64,000 bases of DNA, from NCBI GenBank assembly GCA_016287765.1, contig JAEEWS010000004.1, forward strand, positions 38,903 through 102,902, read 5' to 3'. A program made the translations under genes and the position numbers. This document shows, one piece after another, positions 1 to 8,086 of this stretch (its first letter is position 1; every line of letters starts with the position of its first letter). The notes under the pieces were generated by a model. That model saw only the letters and a program-made list of their open reading frames with translations, was not told the DNA's origin and searched no databases. Source of the stretch: Lachnospiraceae bacterium. Lineage in GTDB: Bacteria; Bacillota_A; Clostridia; Lachnospirales; Lachnospiraceae.

Positions 1-568
1 TGCCGAGGAACTCGATCTCCTTCTGCATAAGGTAACCTACGCAGTTGTTGCCGCCCTTAGCCTTGATGAACTTTGTAACACCTTCAACGGAAGCATGAGC
101 TCTGTGGGAAGAACCGAATGCATCGCATACATAATCGTCTGCAAGATCAGCAAGTTCCTTGGAGAAAGCTTCACCGTTCTTTGTCTCTTCGCTTCCTCTG
201 AAACGTGTGTTCTGAAGAAGGATAACATCTCCTTCCTTCATAGCTGCAACAGCCTTTGTTGCTGCTTCTCCGGTAACATTGTAATCGGAAACGAAAACAA
301 CTTCCTTTCCAAGCTTCTCGGAAAGCTTCTTGGCTACAGGTGCAAGGGATTCCTTCTCATTGGGGCCTTCCTTAACCTTTCCGAGGTGAGAGCAAAGGAT
401 AACCTTTCCGCCGTCCTTGATCAGCTTGTTGATGGTGGGAAGTGCTGCATTGATACGTGTTTCATCGGTGATAACACCATTCTTCAAAGGAACGTTAAAG
501 TCACAACGAACAAGAACGCGACGTCCCTTTACATTAATATCGTCAACAGATTTTTTGTTTAAACCCAT
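1..568 (-). CDS. pgk: Phosphoglycerate kinase, N-terminal part (cut by window edge)
   Basis: Glycolytic kinase converting 1,3-bisphosphoglycerate and ADP to 3-phosphoglycerate and ATP in the cytosol. The reading frame is open from an ATG at 568 to the window edge, about 189 residues of a protein usually near 400. It begins [11 protein letters not shown] and carries the family signature [10 protein letters not shown] near residue 20, and SHLGK and LLQNTRFR further on, all typical of the N-terminal substrate-binding domain. A GGAGGACAA ribosome site precedes the ATG. It lies downstream of gap on the same strand, separated by a strong hairpin, the usual gap-pgk order of Firmicutes. The C-terminal nucleotide-binding half is outside the window. 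Confidence 0.95.
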   Translation of the reverse strand, partial: MGLNKKSVDDINVKGRRVLVRCDFNVPLKNGVITDETRINAALPTINKLIKDGGKVILCSHLGKVKEGPNEKESLAPVAKKLSEKLGKEVVFVSDYNVTGEAATKAVAAMKEGDVILLQNTRFRGSEETKNGEAFSKELADLADDYVCDAFGSSHRAHASVEGVTKFIKAKGGNNCVGYLMQKEIEFLG

Positions 569-645
569 TTTATTGTCCTCCTGATAGTAATGAAAAAATA
601 GAAAATATAAGAAAGCCGTAAAGGCTGATCCTTACCATTAAAGAA

Positions 646-673
646 GGGGTCCGGTCCAAAATGACCGGACCCC
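646..673 (-). terminator. GC-rich hairpin between gap and pgk
   Basis: An 11-bp perfect inverted repeat (646-656 with 663-673, loop of 6) lies about 25 bases after the gap stop. On the minus strand it is followed by only a weak T-rich run (TTCTTT), so it may be an attenuating or mRNA-stabilising hairpin that sets gap and pgk levels rather than a full terminator. Confidence 0.6.
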
Positions 674-698
674 ATTAAGGTCTTTATATTTTGAATGA

Positions 699-1766
699 TC
701 AGATCTCTGCGAAGTACTTGATAGTACGAACCATCTGGCTTGTGTAGCTGTTCTCGTTATCATACCAAGAAACAACCTGTACCTGATAAAGATCATCACC
801 GATCTTTGAAACCATTGTCTGTGTGGAATCAAAGAGGGAACCGAATCTCATACCGATAACATCGGAGGAAACGATGGGATCTTCGTTGTAACCGAAGGAC
901 TCGCTTGCAGCAGCCTTCATCGCAGCGTTGATACCTTCAACGGTAACATCAGCACCCTTAACAACAGCTGTAAGGATAGTTGTGGATCCTGTAGGAACGG
1001 GAACTCTCTGAGCAGAGCCGATGAGCTTTCCGTTGAGCTCAGGGATAACAAGACCGATGGCCTTAGCAGCACCTGTGCTGTTGGGAACGATGTTTGCAGC
1101 GCCGGCACGTGCACGACGAAGATCGCCCTTTCTGTGAGGTCCGTCAAGGATCATCTGATCGCCTGTATATGCATGGATGGTGCTCATGATACCGCTCTGG
1201 ATAGGAGCATAATCATTGAGAGCCTTAGCCATGGGTGCAAGGCAGTTTGTTGTGCAGGATGCAGCAGAGATAACCTGATCATCCTTTGTAAGGGTCTTCT
1301 CGTTAACGGAGAATACGATAGTCTTGAGGTCCTTTCCTGCAGGAGCGGAAATAACAACCTTCTTAGCACCTGCCTGGATGTGAGCCATTGACTTCTCCTT
1401 GGAGCAATAGAAACCTGTGCACTCAAGAACAACGTCAACACCGAGCTCTCCCCAAGGAAGATCTGCTGCCTTAGGCATAGCGTAGATAGTGATCTCCTTA
1501 CCGTCTACTGTGATAGATCCGGGAACCTTAACTGTCTTTCCGTCTTCCTCGAAGATGGGCTCCTTGGAATCTACAGTATGAAGGTTCTCACCGATCTTTC
1601 CGCAATATCCGCCCTGAGCTGTGTCATACTTAAGTAAGTCAGCAAGCATTGCAGGACTTGTCAAGTCGTTAATAGCTACTACTTCGTAGCCCTCTGCTCC
1701 GAACATCTGTCTGAATGCAAGACGTCCGATACGACCAAAACCATTAATTGCAACTTTAACTGCCAT
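699..1766 (-). CDS. gap: Glyceraldehyde-3-phosphate dehydrogenase, type I (NAD-dependent)
   Basis: Oxidises glyceraldehyde-3-phosphate to 1,3-bisphosphoglycerate with NAD and phosphate. The protein has 355 residues, slightly longer than the usual 335-340. The Rossmann motif INGFGRIGR is at residues 7-15, the acidic residue in INDLT near 34 suits NAD rather than NADP, and the catalytic cysteine sits in SCTTNC (Cys171). The C-terminal [15 protein letters not shown] block is typical. The ATG follows a GGAGGAAAC ribosome site. It is transcribed from its own strong sigma-A promoter (1868-1896) and is followed by pgk, so the two form a glycolytic unit. Confidence 0.97.
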   Translation of the reverse strand: MAVKVAINGFGRIGRLAFRQMFGAEGYEVVAINDLTSPAMLADLLKYDTAQGGYCGKIGENLHTVDSKEPIFEEDGKTVKVPGSITVDGKEITIYAMPKAADLPWGELGVDVVLECTGFYCSKEKSMAHIQAGAKKVVISAPAGKDLKTIVFSVNEKTLTKDDQVISAASCTTNCLAPMAKALNDYAPIQSGIMSTIHAYTGDQMILDGPHRKGDLRRARAGAANIVPNSTGAAKAIGLVIPELNGKLIGSAQRVPVPTGSTTILTAVVKGADVTVEGINAAMKAAASESFGYNEDPIVSSDVIGMRFGSLFDSTQTMVSKIGDDLYQVQVVSWYDNENSYTSQMVRTIKYFAEI

Positions 1767-1785
1767 ATTTGTTTCCTCCTGTTTT

Positions 1786-1837
1786 CACGCAAATGCGCGT
1801 GTATTTGTGTGTGCCGCTTGGCAATATTTTAAGCGGC
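1786..1837 (-). promoter_or_regulatory. Two hairpins in the gap 5' leader
   Basis: The gap leader contains two short inverted repeats: 1786-1790 with 1797-1801 (5 bp) and 1813-1819 with 1831-1837 (7 bp). They may protect the 5' end of this abundant mRNA. They match no riboswitch I know. Confidence 0.35.
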
Positions 1838-1867
1838 AGATCAAAGATTTACCGCCTATTTTAGAAC

Positions 1868-1896
1868 ATTAAAACACGTCGTTACTTTTTTGTCAA
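1868..1896 (-). promoter_or_regulatory. Sigma-A promoter of gap
   Basis: Read on the minus strand: TTGACA, a 17-base spacer, TTTAAT. The -35 is at 1891-1896 and the -10 at 1868-1873. The start codon is about 100 bases downstream. The -35 is perfect, as expected for a highly expressed glycolytic gene. Confidence 0.75.
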
Positions 1897-1937
1897 TACT
1901 CGAAAAGTAATCTTAAGTTTTTTTTATTAAAGGCCTT

Positions 1938-2177
1938 TTACTTCTCAATCTCCTCATTGGGAAGAATGTGTACCTTACCCTCGTAAAGTTCCTGAACAGC
2001 GATGGAAAGAGGCTTATCGCACTTGGGGACAACAAGGGGCTCCGCACCGTCGATCAACTGTCTTGCTCTTTTTGCGGTAGCTATGCAAATGGAATAACGA
2101 CTGTTTACCACAGCCTGCTCTCCTTCTGCGTTGTCATTGATTCTCTGTGTCAATTCAGCATAGGATGGATGGATCAT
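1938..2177 (-). CDS. rpoZ: RNA polymerase omega subunit
   Basis: Small RNA polymerase subunit that helps fold beta-prime. The protein has 79 residues, normal for Firmicutes. The core helix SRYSICIATAKRARQLIDG (about residues 26-44) corresponds to the conserved omega block, and a short acidic tail follows. It lies 110 bases downstream of yicC on the same strand. In many Firmicutes remA and gmk sit between yicC and rpoZ; both are absent here. A possible extended -10 promoter at 2243-2248 lies in that gap. Confidence 0.88.
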   Translation of the reverse strand: MIHPSYAELTQRINDNAEGEQAVVNSRYSICIATAKRARQLIDGAEPLVVPKCDKPLSIAVQELYEGKVHILPNEEIEK

Positions 2178-2242
2178 TTTATACTTCCTTTCGATAATGA
2201 AAATTTATTCTGTATATTACCTTTATCAAAGCATCGGTAATA

Positions 2243-2251
2243 ATTATATCA
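2243..2251 (-). promoter_or_regulatory. Possible extended -10 promoter of rpoZ
   Basis: On the minus strand the gap between yicC and rpoZ holds TATAAT (2243-2248) preceded by TGA, an extended -10. A TTGACA lies too close (8 bases) to act as its -35. Start codon at 2177. Confidence 0.4.
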
Positions 2252-2287
2252 TGACTTGTCAATAGAAACGAATACTTTTTTTAAAAA

Positions 2288-3166
2288 TTATTCTATATTT
2301 TGGATCTGTTCTCTGATCTTTTCTATCTCGGTTTTAAGTTCGATCGCGATATTTGAGATGTCTATATCGTTTGCCTTTGACAATGTGGTGTTGGCCTCAC
2401 GGTTCATTTCCTGAGCAACAAAGTCCAGTTTTCTTCCCACATCTTTTCCTGCGTTTAAGGTGTCACGCATATTGGAAACATGTGCCTTTAAGCGCACCAT
2501 TTCCTCGTCAACACAGATCTTGTCGGCAAAAACTATGAGCTCGGTAGCAAGAACCTGTTCGGAAACATTGGTATCTCCCAAAAGTTCCTTTACCTTGTTC
2601 ATTATCTTATCCCTGTACTCTTTAAGGATCTCGGGTCCTCTGGCCTCGATCTTCTCAACCATTTTATCTATGCCGTCAAGCTTTCCGAGAAGATCCTCTT
2701 TCAGTTTTTCACCTTCTGCTATCCTGGTCTCCACAAACTTTTCAAGACAGCCTCTCAAGCAACTTTCAAGCAATTTCCAAAGGCCTTCCTCATCAACTTC
2801 TTTTTCTTCAAAACTCATTACTTCCGGCATTCTTGCCACTACTGCGGCATTCATTTCATTGGGTAGTCCGAACTCCTCCGAGATCTGCTTAATGTACTCG
2901 ATATACTCTCTTGCAGTCTCTCTGTTGTACTTAACATAGCCCGCAGCTTCACCGGTATCTTCATAGGTGATAAATACATCCACCTTACCGCGGCTTAAGT
3001 ACTCCTTCATTACACTTCTGATCCCCGCCTCAAAGAAGTTTAATTTTTTGGGCATCTTAATGGCTATCTCGCTATATCTGTGATTAACGGACTTGATCTC
3101 TACAGCTATCTTTCTTCCGCCGTCCTCGATCTCACAGCGTCCAAAGCCTGTCATGCTCTTTATCAT
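2288..3166 (-). CDS. yicC: YicC/YloC family endoribonuclease
   Basis: Cytosolic ribonuclease family linked to RNA turnover. The 292-residue length is standard. It starts MIKSMTGFGR, the family signature, and ends in the conserved C-terminal helix with KTEIEKIREQIQNIE. The middle is rich in charged helices. It begins 15 bases after the ArsR-like regulator and is the last gene of the G3E GTPase operon before rpoZ. Being downstream of metal or sugar-type regulators is not its usual setting; the link may be only co-transcription. Confidence 0.92.
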   Translation of the reverse strand: MIKSMTGFGRCEIEDGGRKIAVEIKSVNHRYSEIAIKMPKKLNFFEAGIRSVMKEYLSRGKVDVFITYEDTGEAAGYVKYNRETAREYIEYIKQISEEFGLPNEMNAAVVARMPEVMSFEEKEVDEEGLWKLLESCLRGCLEKFVETRIAEGEKLKEDLLGKLDGIDKMVEKIEARGPEILKEYRDKIMNKVKELLGDTNVSEQVLATELIVFADKICVDEEMVRLKAHVSNMRDTLNAGKDVGRKLDFVAQEMNREANTTLSKANDIDISNIAIELKTEIEKIREQIQNIE

Positions 3167-3181
3167 CGGTTTTCTCCTTTA

Positions 3182-4105
3182 TTAAACTTGCTTTTTATAT
3201 ATTGCCATCCTAATGCCCTGGGCATAGTCCCCGAACCCTTCTCCAAAAAGGTTCATTCCTCCGCGGTTTATTGCATCTTCGGAAACACCTATCTTAACGG
3301 ATACATAGTTTTCATCCCTTATCCCAAATTCATTAAGTTTCAGATCCGAGACCTTCTCTCCGTCAATGTAACATCCGTCTTCCCGGATGGACCAGGTCTT
3401 AAGATCTCCGTATTGAGTATTCTTGTCGGGCCACCAGCCGGGATTCCACATTCCTCTTCTGCCGCCAAAATCCGAAGGACAGGTCCATGTTCCGGCATTT
3501 CTGCCGTTCACCCACACTGTGATATCCGAAGGATAATTCATGTTGAACTCATGATCTTCGGAACAGGCTTCAAATGATATCTCAATCCGTTTTGCTTCTT
3601 TATCTTTAAATGAATAGTTGGGAAATCTGTACTCTACGAAACCCGTATTTCCAAACCACAAGAGCTTGGCGTTACCTCTGTCCTGATGATAAAAGCTTCC
3701 CGGCTCATCTTCCTGACCGATGGCTCCTTTTTCTCCTGCCAATCCGCAGGTGGGTTTTACGGAATAGTTTACAAATGCACCTATGGGCATATTTATTATC
3801 TCTACAGAGTCAGCACCTATAGCCGATTCGGTAACTATTTCTATGCCGTTCACCGCTTTTTTGCAAAGTTTCATGGACCCCCTTACCGCAGGGACCAGAT
3901 CACATTTGATCAGGCCTGCTTCTTCAAGGGCTCTTACATGCATTGCGGCAGAACTGGCAGGTATGTCCAGTTTATCCGCTATTTCATTTACATTAAAGCT
4001 TTTTTCGGAAAGGAGCCTTAAAATGTCTATCCTGACATTACTTGAAAGCGCCTTTCCGATAAGATTCAGTTTTTCTTTGTCATCAAGATTAATCTGAAGG
4101 ACCAT
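3182..4105 (-). CDS. ArsR-type winged-helix regulator with large beta-rich C-terminal domain
   Basis: The 307-residue protein has an N-terminal winged helix (about residues 10-80, with RIDILRLLSEKSFNVNEIADKL and MHVRALEEAGLI) of the ArsR class, so it should bind DNA as a dimer. No metal-binding cysteine motif (CxC) is seen in the recognition region. The remaining ~220 residues are aromatic and glycine rich (for example YRFPNY, WVNGRNAGTW, GMWNPGWWPD), suggesting a beta-sandwich that might sense a ligand such as a sugar. It starts 10 bases after the second GTPase gene and precedes yicC, in one operon. Its target is not visible; autoregulation is possible. Confidence 0.8.
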   Translation of the reverse strand: MVLQINLDDKEKLNLIGKALSSNVRIDILRLLSEKSFNVNEIADKLDIPASSAAMHVRALEEAGLIKCDLVPAVRGSMKLCKKAVNGIEIVTESAIGADSVEIINMPIGAFVNYSVKPTCGLAGEKGAIGQEDEPGSFYHQDRGNAKLLWFGNTGFVEYRFPNYSFKDKEAKRIEISFEACSEDHEFNMNYPSDITVWVNGRNAGTWTCPSDFGGRRGMWNPGWWPDKNTQYGDLKTWSIREDGCYIDGEKVSDLKLNEFGIRDENYVSVKIGVSEDAINRGGMNLFGEGFGDYAQGIRMAIYKKQV

Positions 4106-4115
4106 GTCTTCACCT

Positions 4116-5054
4116 TTAATTCATCATTACCACGTGATCTTCCGGTTTCTTGGCGGGTTCGACCTCGATGAGCTTATAAACGGGTCCTTCCCCTTCATAC
4201 TCCTTCAGATACTTTGACTGCACCTCGCACGTCACCTTCACCCAGTCTCTGGTCTTGTATGCAACCGCATCTCCATAACAAAGGAAGCCGATAAAAGCTA
4301 TGTCCGCGGCGCAGCAGGTCATGGCAAATCTTCCCGGTACAAATGTGCCCTTGGGAGTTTCCTTTCCTCTGTAGACCATGGCAAGAAACTTTACCTTTTT
4401 CCCCACATAATCCGAAAGGTTATCAAGCACATCCAGATAGAAGATACCATAATCATCATCCGGGATCTCGATCACGTCAGCGTTCATGTCATAGGGAAGC
4501 TCGATCTCATCATCATAACCGCTTTCTTCCCCTTCTGCTGCTTCAAATACACATTGAGCTCTTCTGTTCAATGTACGTACAAGCTTTCTCAGAGTGTTTC
4601 TCTTGGTGGAAGCATTGCATTTATTGAAGATGACCAGCTCAGAAAACTGGATCACCTCATTCATCATCTGACGCATGTTGGCCATGTAAGTTTCAAAAGT
4701 AGGCGCATCAACGATGGTGATGATCTGTGAAAGTTCCCAGCGTCTCGGGAATCCCTGTTCAAGGATCCTCGAAACACTCCAGGTACCGTTCCATTCGATC
4801 ATAACTCTGTCTGCCTTGTAAGTCTTAACGCAATCCATCATAAAGGAAGGTCTGAAATCCTCCTCGTTTTCAACATGAACGATGGAGACCTTACGTTTTT
4901 TCATTTCCTCAACGTCATATTCGATCTCACCTTCTTCACAGACAATGAGCAAAGTGCTCTTACCTTCGGTGAAATCGTCATCCATAAGGGTGTCTCTTAT
5001 AAATGTGGTCTTTCCTGCATCAAGAAATCCAAGTATTAAGAATAAAGGAGTCAT
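4116..5054 (-). CDS. G3E (CobW-like) GTPase with YcgQ/DUF1980-like C-terminal domain
   Basis: A P-loop GTPase of the G3E type in its first ~200 residues: Walker A GFLDAGKTT (9-17), Walker B IVDAP near 120, and NKCN where most have NKxD. It lacks the CxCC metal motif of zinc chaperones. The last ~100 residues (KVKFLAMVYRG, GRFAMTCCAAD, IGFLCYGD) resemble the C-terminal domain of YcgQ/TIGR03943 proteins, which are encoded with YcgR-type permeases near zinc genes. Its start overlaps the stop of the upstream His-rich GTPase (TAATG), so the two are translationally coupled. A role in zinc handling is inferred from family and partner. Confidence 0.75.
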   Translation of the reverse strand: MTPLFLILGFLDAGKTTFIRDTLMDDDFTEGKSTLLIVCEEGEIEYDVEEMKKRKVSIVHVENEEDFRPSFMMDCVKTYKADRVMIEWNGTWSVSRILEQGFPRRWELSQIITIVDAPTFETYMANMRQMMNEVIQFSELVIFNKCNASTKRNTLRKLVRTLNRRAQCVFEAAEGEESGYDDEIELPYDMNADVIEIPDDDYGIFYLDVLDNLSDYVGKKVKFLAMVYRGKETPKGTFVPGRFAMTCCAADIAFIGFLCYGDAVAYKTRDWVKVTCEVQSKYLKEYEGEGPVYKLIEVEPAKKPEDHVVMMN

Positions 5055-6178
5055 TATCTAAAAACCTCTTCAAGTTTATCTTCCTTCAGATCCGAACCGA
5101 TGACACAAAGCTTTCCTGTGTAGTCAGGCTGACCGTCTCTGATCTCGTATTCTTCGGGAACCAGATCGAAATAGATCCATGTTCCGTCCGTCCCCATTAC
5201 CATACCCTTTGCACGGAGTATCTTTCCGAATTCATCGGAAAATGCAAGCTTCTTAAGTACTTCTTCAAGACCGGCCTTGTCATACTTATGAGGAGTTTCC
5301 TTACCCCAGCTAGTAAATACTTCATCCGCATCATGACCGTGATGATGATGATGGTGATGATGTTCATGTTCATCCTCATCCTCGTCATGGTGATGATGAT
5401 GATGCTCATGTTCATCCTCATCCTCGTCATGGTGATGATGGTGATGCTCATGTTCATCCTCGTCCTCATCGTGATGATGGTGATGATGGCACTCGCACTC
5501 GGGATCGTCGCACTCGTCATCGTCCTCGTCGTCATGAGCATGTTCTTTTATCTCTGCAAGAAGCGCATCTGCAAAATTTTCTTTCTTTTCCATTGCGGAA
5601 AGCATTACGTTCTGATCCAGGCTGTCCCAGGGCGTGGTAATAATGGTGGCATTGGGATTATGTTCCTTAAGAAGAGCCACTACCTCTTCCAGTCTGGCAT
5701 CGGTAAGATTCTGGGTACGGCTCAGGACAATGGTCTTAGCGCTTTCTACCTGATTGTTAAAGAACTCACCGAAATTCTTAATATAAACCTTCGCCTTTTG
5801 TGAATCCACTACTGTGGAGAATGAATTGAGGGCTGCACCGTCGAGCTTGTCCTCCACGTTCTGAACCGCTTTGATAACATCGGAGAGTTTTCCTACTCCC
5901 GAAGGTTCGATTATGATCCTGTCGGGATGGAACTGAGCAACCACTTTTTTAAGTGCTTCGCCGAAATCTCCCACAAGTGAGCAGCAGATACATCCGGAAT
6001 TCATTTCCGTAATCTCTACTCCCGCATCCTTAAGGAAACCTCCGTCAATACCGATCTCACCGAATTCATTTTCGATGAGGACCACTTTTTCTCCTTTGAA
6101 GGCACCGTCAAGAAGCTTTTTTATGAGCGTCGTCTTTCCTGCACCCAAAAATCCGGATATTATATCAATCTTTGTCAT
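5054..6178 (-). CDS. G3E GTPase, putative zinc metallochaperone, His-rich
   Basis: COG0523 (CobW/ZNG1-like) GTPase, a family that delivers zinc or other metals to client proteins. The 374 residues contain Walker A GFLGAGKTT (9-17), the metal-binding CICC motif (63-66) in NSGCICCSL, and a typical C-terminal CobW_C domain from about residue 285. Between the domains lies a long acidic and histidine tract (about residues 215-290) with three 14-residue repeats of DEDEDEHE plus six His, a likely metal store. It is first in the operon behind a consensus sigma-A promoter. I saw no classical Zur box upstream. The paired GTPase follows with a one-base overlap. Confidence 0.88.
   Translation of the reverse strand: MTKIDIISGFLGAGKTTLIKKLLDGAFKGEKVVLIENEFGEIGIDGGFLKDAGVEITEMNSGCICCSLVGDFGEALKKVVAQFHPDRIIIEPSGVGKLSDVIKAVQNVEDKLDGAALNSFSTVVDSQKAKVYIKNFGEFFNNQVESAKTIVLSRTQNLTDARLEEVVALLKEHNPNATIITTPWDSLDQNVMLSAMEKKENFADALLAEIKEHAHDDEDDDECDDPECECHHHHHHDEDEDEHEHHHHHHDEDEDEHEHHHHHHDEDEDEHEHHHHHHHHGHDADEVFTSWGKETPHKYDKAGLEEVLKKLAFSDEFGKILRAKGMVMGTDGTWIYFDLVPEEYEIRDGQPDYTGKLCVIGSDLKEDKLEEVFR
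5339..5488 (-). repeat. 42-bp tandem repeat encoding His/Asp/Glu-rich tract
   Basis: Inside the His-rich GTPase gene. After six His codons (5471-5488), three 42-bp units each encode DEDEDEHE followed by His codons (the last unit ends with eight). The units differ only by a few silent changes, so copy number can probably change by slippage without breaking the frame (42 = 14 codons). Confidence 0.85.
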
Positions 6179-6265
6179 TTAAACACGTCCTTTCCCGACA
6201 TCATTCCATTACTCAAAATGAAAAAACATGATGCCGTCGTTTTACTTTTTATAACTCTGTTAAAC

Positions 6266-6278
6266 CGGGTAAAACCCG
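6266..6278 (-). promoter_or_regulatory. Palindrome in leader of GTPase operon
   Basis: A 5-bp inverted repeat CGGGT/ACCCG with a 3-base loop lies 14 bases after the -10 element, in the transcribed leader, about 90 bases before the first start codon. It could be an operator or a small hairpin. It does not resemble known Zur boxes. Confidence 0.3.
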
Positions 6279-6291
6279 AAATCAACTTATT

Positions 6292-6320
6292 ATTATATTC
6301 CCTTTCCCGCATTTAGTCAA
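6292..6320 (-). promoter_or_regulatory. Sigma-A promoter of the GTPase-ArsR-yicC operon
   Basis: On the minus strand: TTGACT (6315-6320), 17-base spacer, perfect TATAAT (6292-6297). The -35 overlaps the stop codon of rqcH, so the operon is independently promoted although the genes are on the same strand. Confidence 0.8.
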
Positions 6321-8086
6321 GAAATTAAGGACAGAGCCGAAATGTCCGTAGTGGCCACAAGGGAATAATTGGTGTGATAAATGACAAATCCGGGCTTTGC
6401 ATTTGCAGGTTTTTTTATCTCTTTTTTCTTTACGTAATCCACTTCGACTTTACCGTTTTTTGCCGCCGATGAAAAATGAGCAGCCAGAGCCCCGGCATAT
6501 TCGAAGGCCGCATCCGGCACTTCACTGTTTCCCGTCTGCATTATAACATGAGATCCGGGGCAACCCTTGGCATGGAACCACCAGTCATTGTTGGTTGCAA
6601 GTCCGAAAGTCAGTTCATCGTTTTGTATATTGTTCTTTCCCACGTAAAAGTTAATGCCCTCGGGAGAAACGAAGTGCAGCGGACTGCTTTTGATCCTGGT
6701 CTTTCCCTTATTCCTGCCGTCCTTTTGAAGTTTAAACCTGATATAACCGTTATCCGTGAGTTCTTTTTTTATCTGGGCAAGATCCCCTTCATCCGTTGCT
6801 ATCTCAAGAGAAAGAGCAATACTGTTAAGGTGTTCCAGATTTTTTTTGGTTTCTTCAATATAAACACTTAAAGCCTCAAAGGTCCTCTTAAGCTTTGCAT
6901 ATCTGTCAAAGTACTTCTTTGCATTCTGGATGGGAGTCAGTTCACTGTCCAGGGGAATAGCGATCTCTTTTTCCGAATAATAATCAAAAGCCTTTAATAC
7001 CCGGCTGCCCGGCTCGGCATTATATCCGTAGGCTGTCAAAAGTTCTCCGTATACTCTGTATTTATCTCTTTTGGCCGTATCCTCCATCTGCTTTTGCTGC
7101 AATGCAAGTTTCTTGGCTTCTCTTTCTATGGCTGTGTTTACGATCTTCCTCAGATCCGCGGATTTCTGTCTTATGGCTGTTGCCGCATTTCTCTCAGAAT
7201 AAAAATCCGACAGGAGACAAGATACTGAAGTGTACTCCCTTATCTCGTAGTTATCCGGAAGTTCTTCCGTAAAGGGTATTACCGAAAACTCTGAGGGCAC
7301 ACCGTCCTCCAGCAGCATTAGGGGGCTGAATGTCCCTTCCGTTATATCATCCGCTACTCTTTTTATACACTTATAAAGGTGAAGGCCAAAGTCTTCGTCT
7401 ATCTCACAGGCAGGGGTCCTGCCGTCCATTCCCGCTTTTCTGACCAGTTCTTCGGCCACCTGGGGGCTGATGCCCGTAAGGCCTGTATAGATGGCTTTAA
7501 CCACAGGCATATTTTTTGAAAGCACTTTTGCTCTGAAAGTTTCAAGGTCCATGGTCAGCACTTCGGCTCTGTCCTCAGTTCCCGGCAGGAAGTAATCCCT
7601 TCCGGGCAGGACCTCTCTGACGGAGCTCATAAAGGAATTTACCCTTTTGATCGAGTCCAATATCTTATACTCTTCATCGCAGAGGATGATATTACTGTAC
7701 TTTCCCATTAACTCCACGATGAGATGCTTGAGTTTAAGATCCCCCATTTCATCCAGATGCTCTATATAAAAATCCACCGTTCTTTCCAGACTGGGTTCCT
7801 TACTGTGGCCCTGGCGGATATCCACGATCCTCGCACTGTTAAAATGTTTTCTTAAAAGCATACAAAAAGCAGGAGCCGTCATGGGGCTCTGCTTGTTGTC
7901 CTCCGTAATATACATGAGCGGCAAGGACGCATTGGCTGAGATCAGCAGTCTCAGATTTTCATCTGCTTTTACAGTAAGCTGTAATTCATCTTTCTCGGGC
8001 TGAGCGATCTTGGAGATCCTTCCGCCCTTTAATCTGCGGTTTAATTCCTGCACCAGGCAGGCAACCGTTATACCGTCAAATGCCAT
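6317..8086 (-). CDS. rqcH: RqcH, NFACT-family ribosome quality control protein
   Basis: Binds stalled 50S subunits with peptidyl-tRNA and recruits tRNA-Ala to add C-terminal alanine tails (formerly annotated fibronectin-binding protein). Starting at the ATG at 8086 (MAFDGITVACLV, after a GGAGA ribosome site) it has 589 residues; the frame extends 12 codons further up, but MAFDG is the family's usual start. The NFACT-N domain (1-200), HhH region, long coiled coil (about 330-440, rich in Lys/Glu) and NFACT-R domain (WWFHAKGCPGSHVI near 500) are in order. It overlaps the end of the PHP gene by 11 bases. Confidence 0.92.
   Translation of the reverse strand: MAFDGITVACLVQELNRRLKGGRISKIAQPEKDELQLTVKADENLRLLISANASLPLMYITEDNKQSPMTAPAFCMLLRKHFNSARIVDIRQGHSKEPSLERTVDFYIEHLDEMGDLKLKHLIVELMGKYSNIILCDEEYKILDSIKRVNSFMSSVREVLPGRDYFLPGTEDRAEVLTMDLETFRAKVLSKNMPVVKAIYTGLTGISPQVAEELVRKAGMDGRTPACEIDEDFGLHLYKCIKRVADDITEGTFSPLMLLEDGVPSEFSVIPFTEELPDNYEIREYTSVSCLLSDFYSERNAATAIRQKSADLRKIVNTAIEREAKKLALQQKQMEDTAKRDKYRVYGELLTAYGYNAEPGSRVLKAFDYYSEKEIAIPLDSELTPIQNAKKYFDRYAKLKRTFEALSVYIEETKKNLEHLNSIALSLEIATDEGDLAQIKKELTDNGYIRFKLQKDGRNKGKTRIKSSPLHFVSPEGINFYVGKNNIQNDELTFGLATNNDWWFHAKGCPGSHVIMQTGNSEVPDAAFEYAGALAAHFSSAAKNGKVEVDYVKKKEIKKPANAKPGFVIYHTNYSLVATTDISALSLIS

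Noticed and set aside
1..698. Plus-strand frame 95-562
   Set aside because: It lies opposite pgk, has no ribosome site and no family features.
5003..5803. Plus-strand frame rich in Met/Val/Ile opposite the His-rich GTPase
   Set aside because: It is the reverse reading of His/Asp/Glu codons in the repeat tract; no start site support.
6179..6316. Zur operator upstream of the GTPase operon
   Set aside because: A Bacillus-type TCGTAAT-N-ATTACGA site was looked for and not found; only a small palindrome at 6266-6278 is present.
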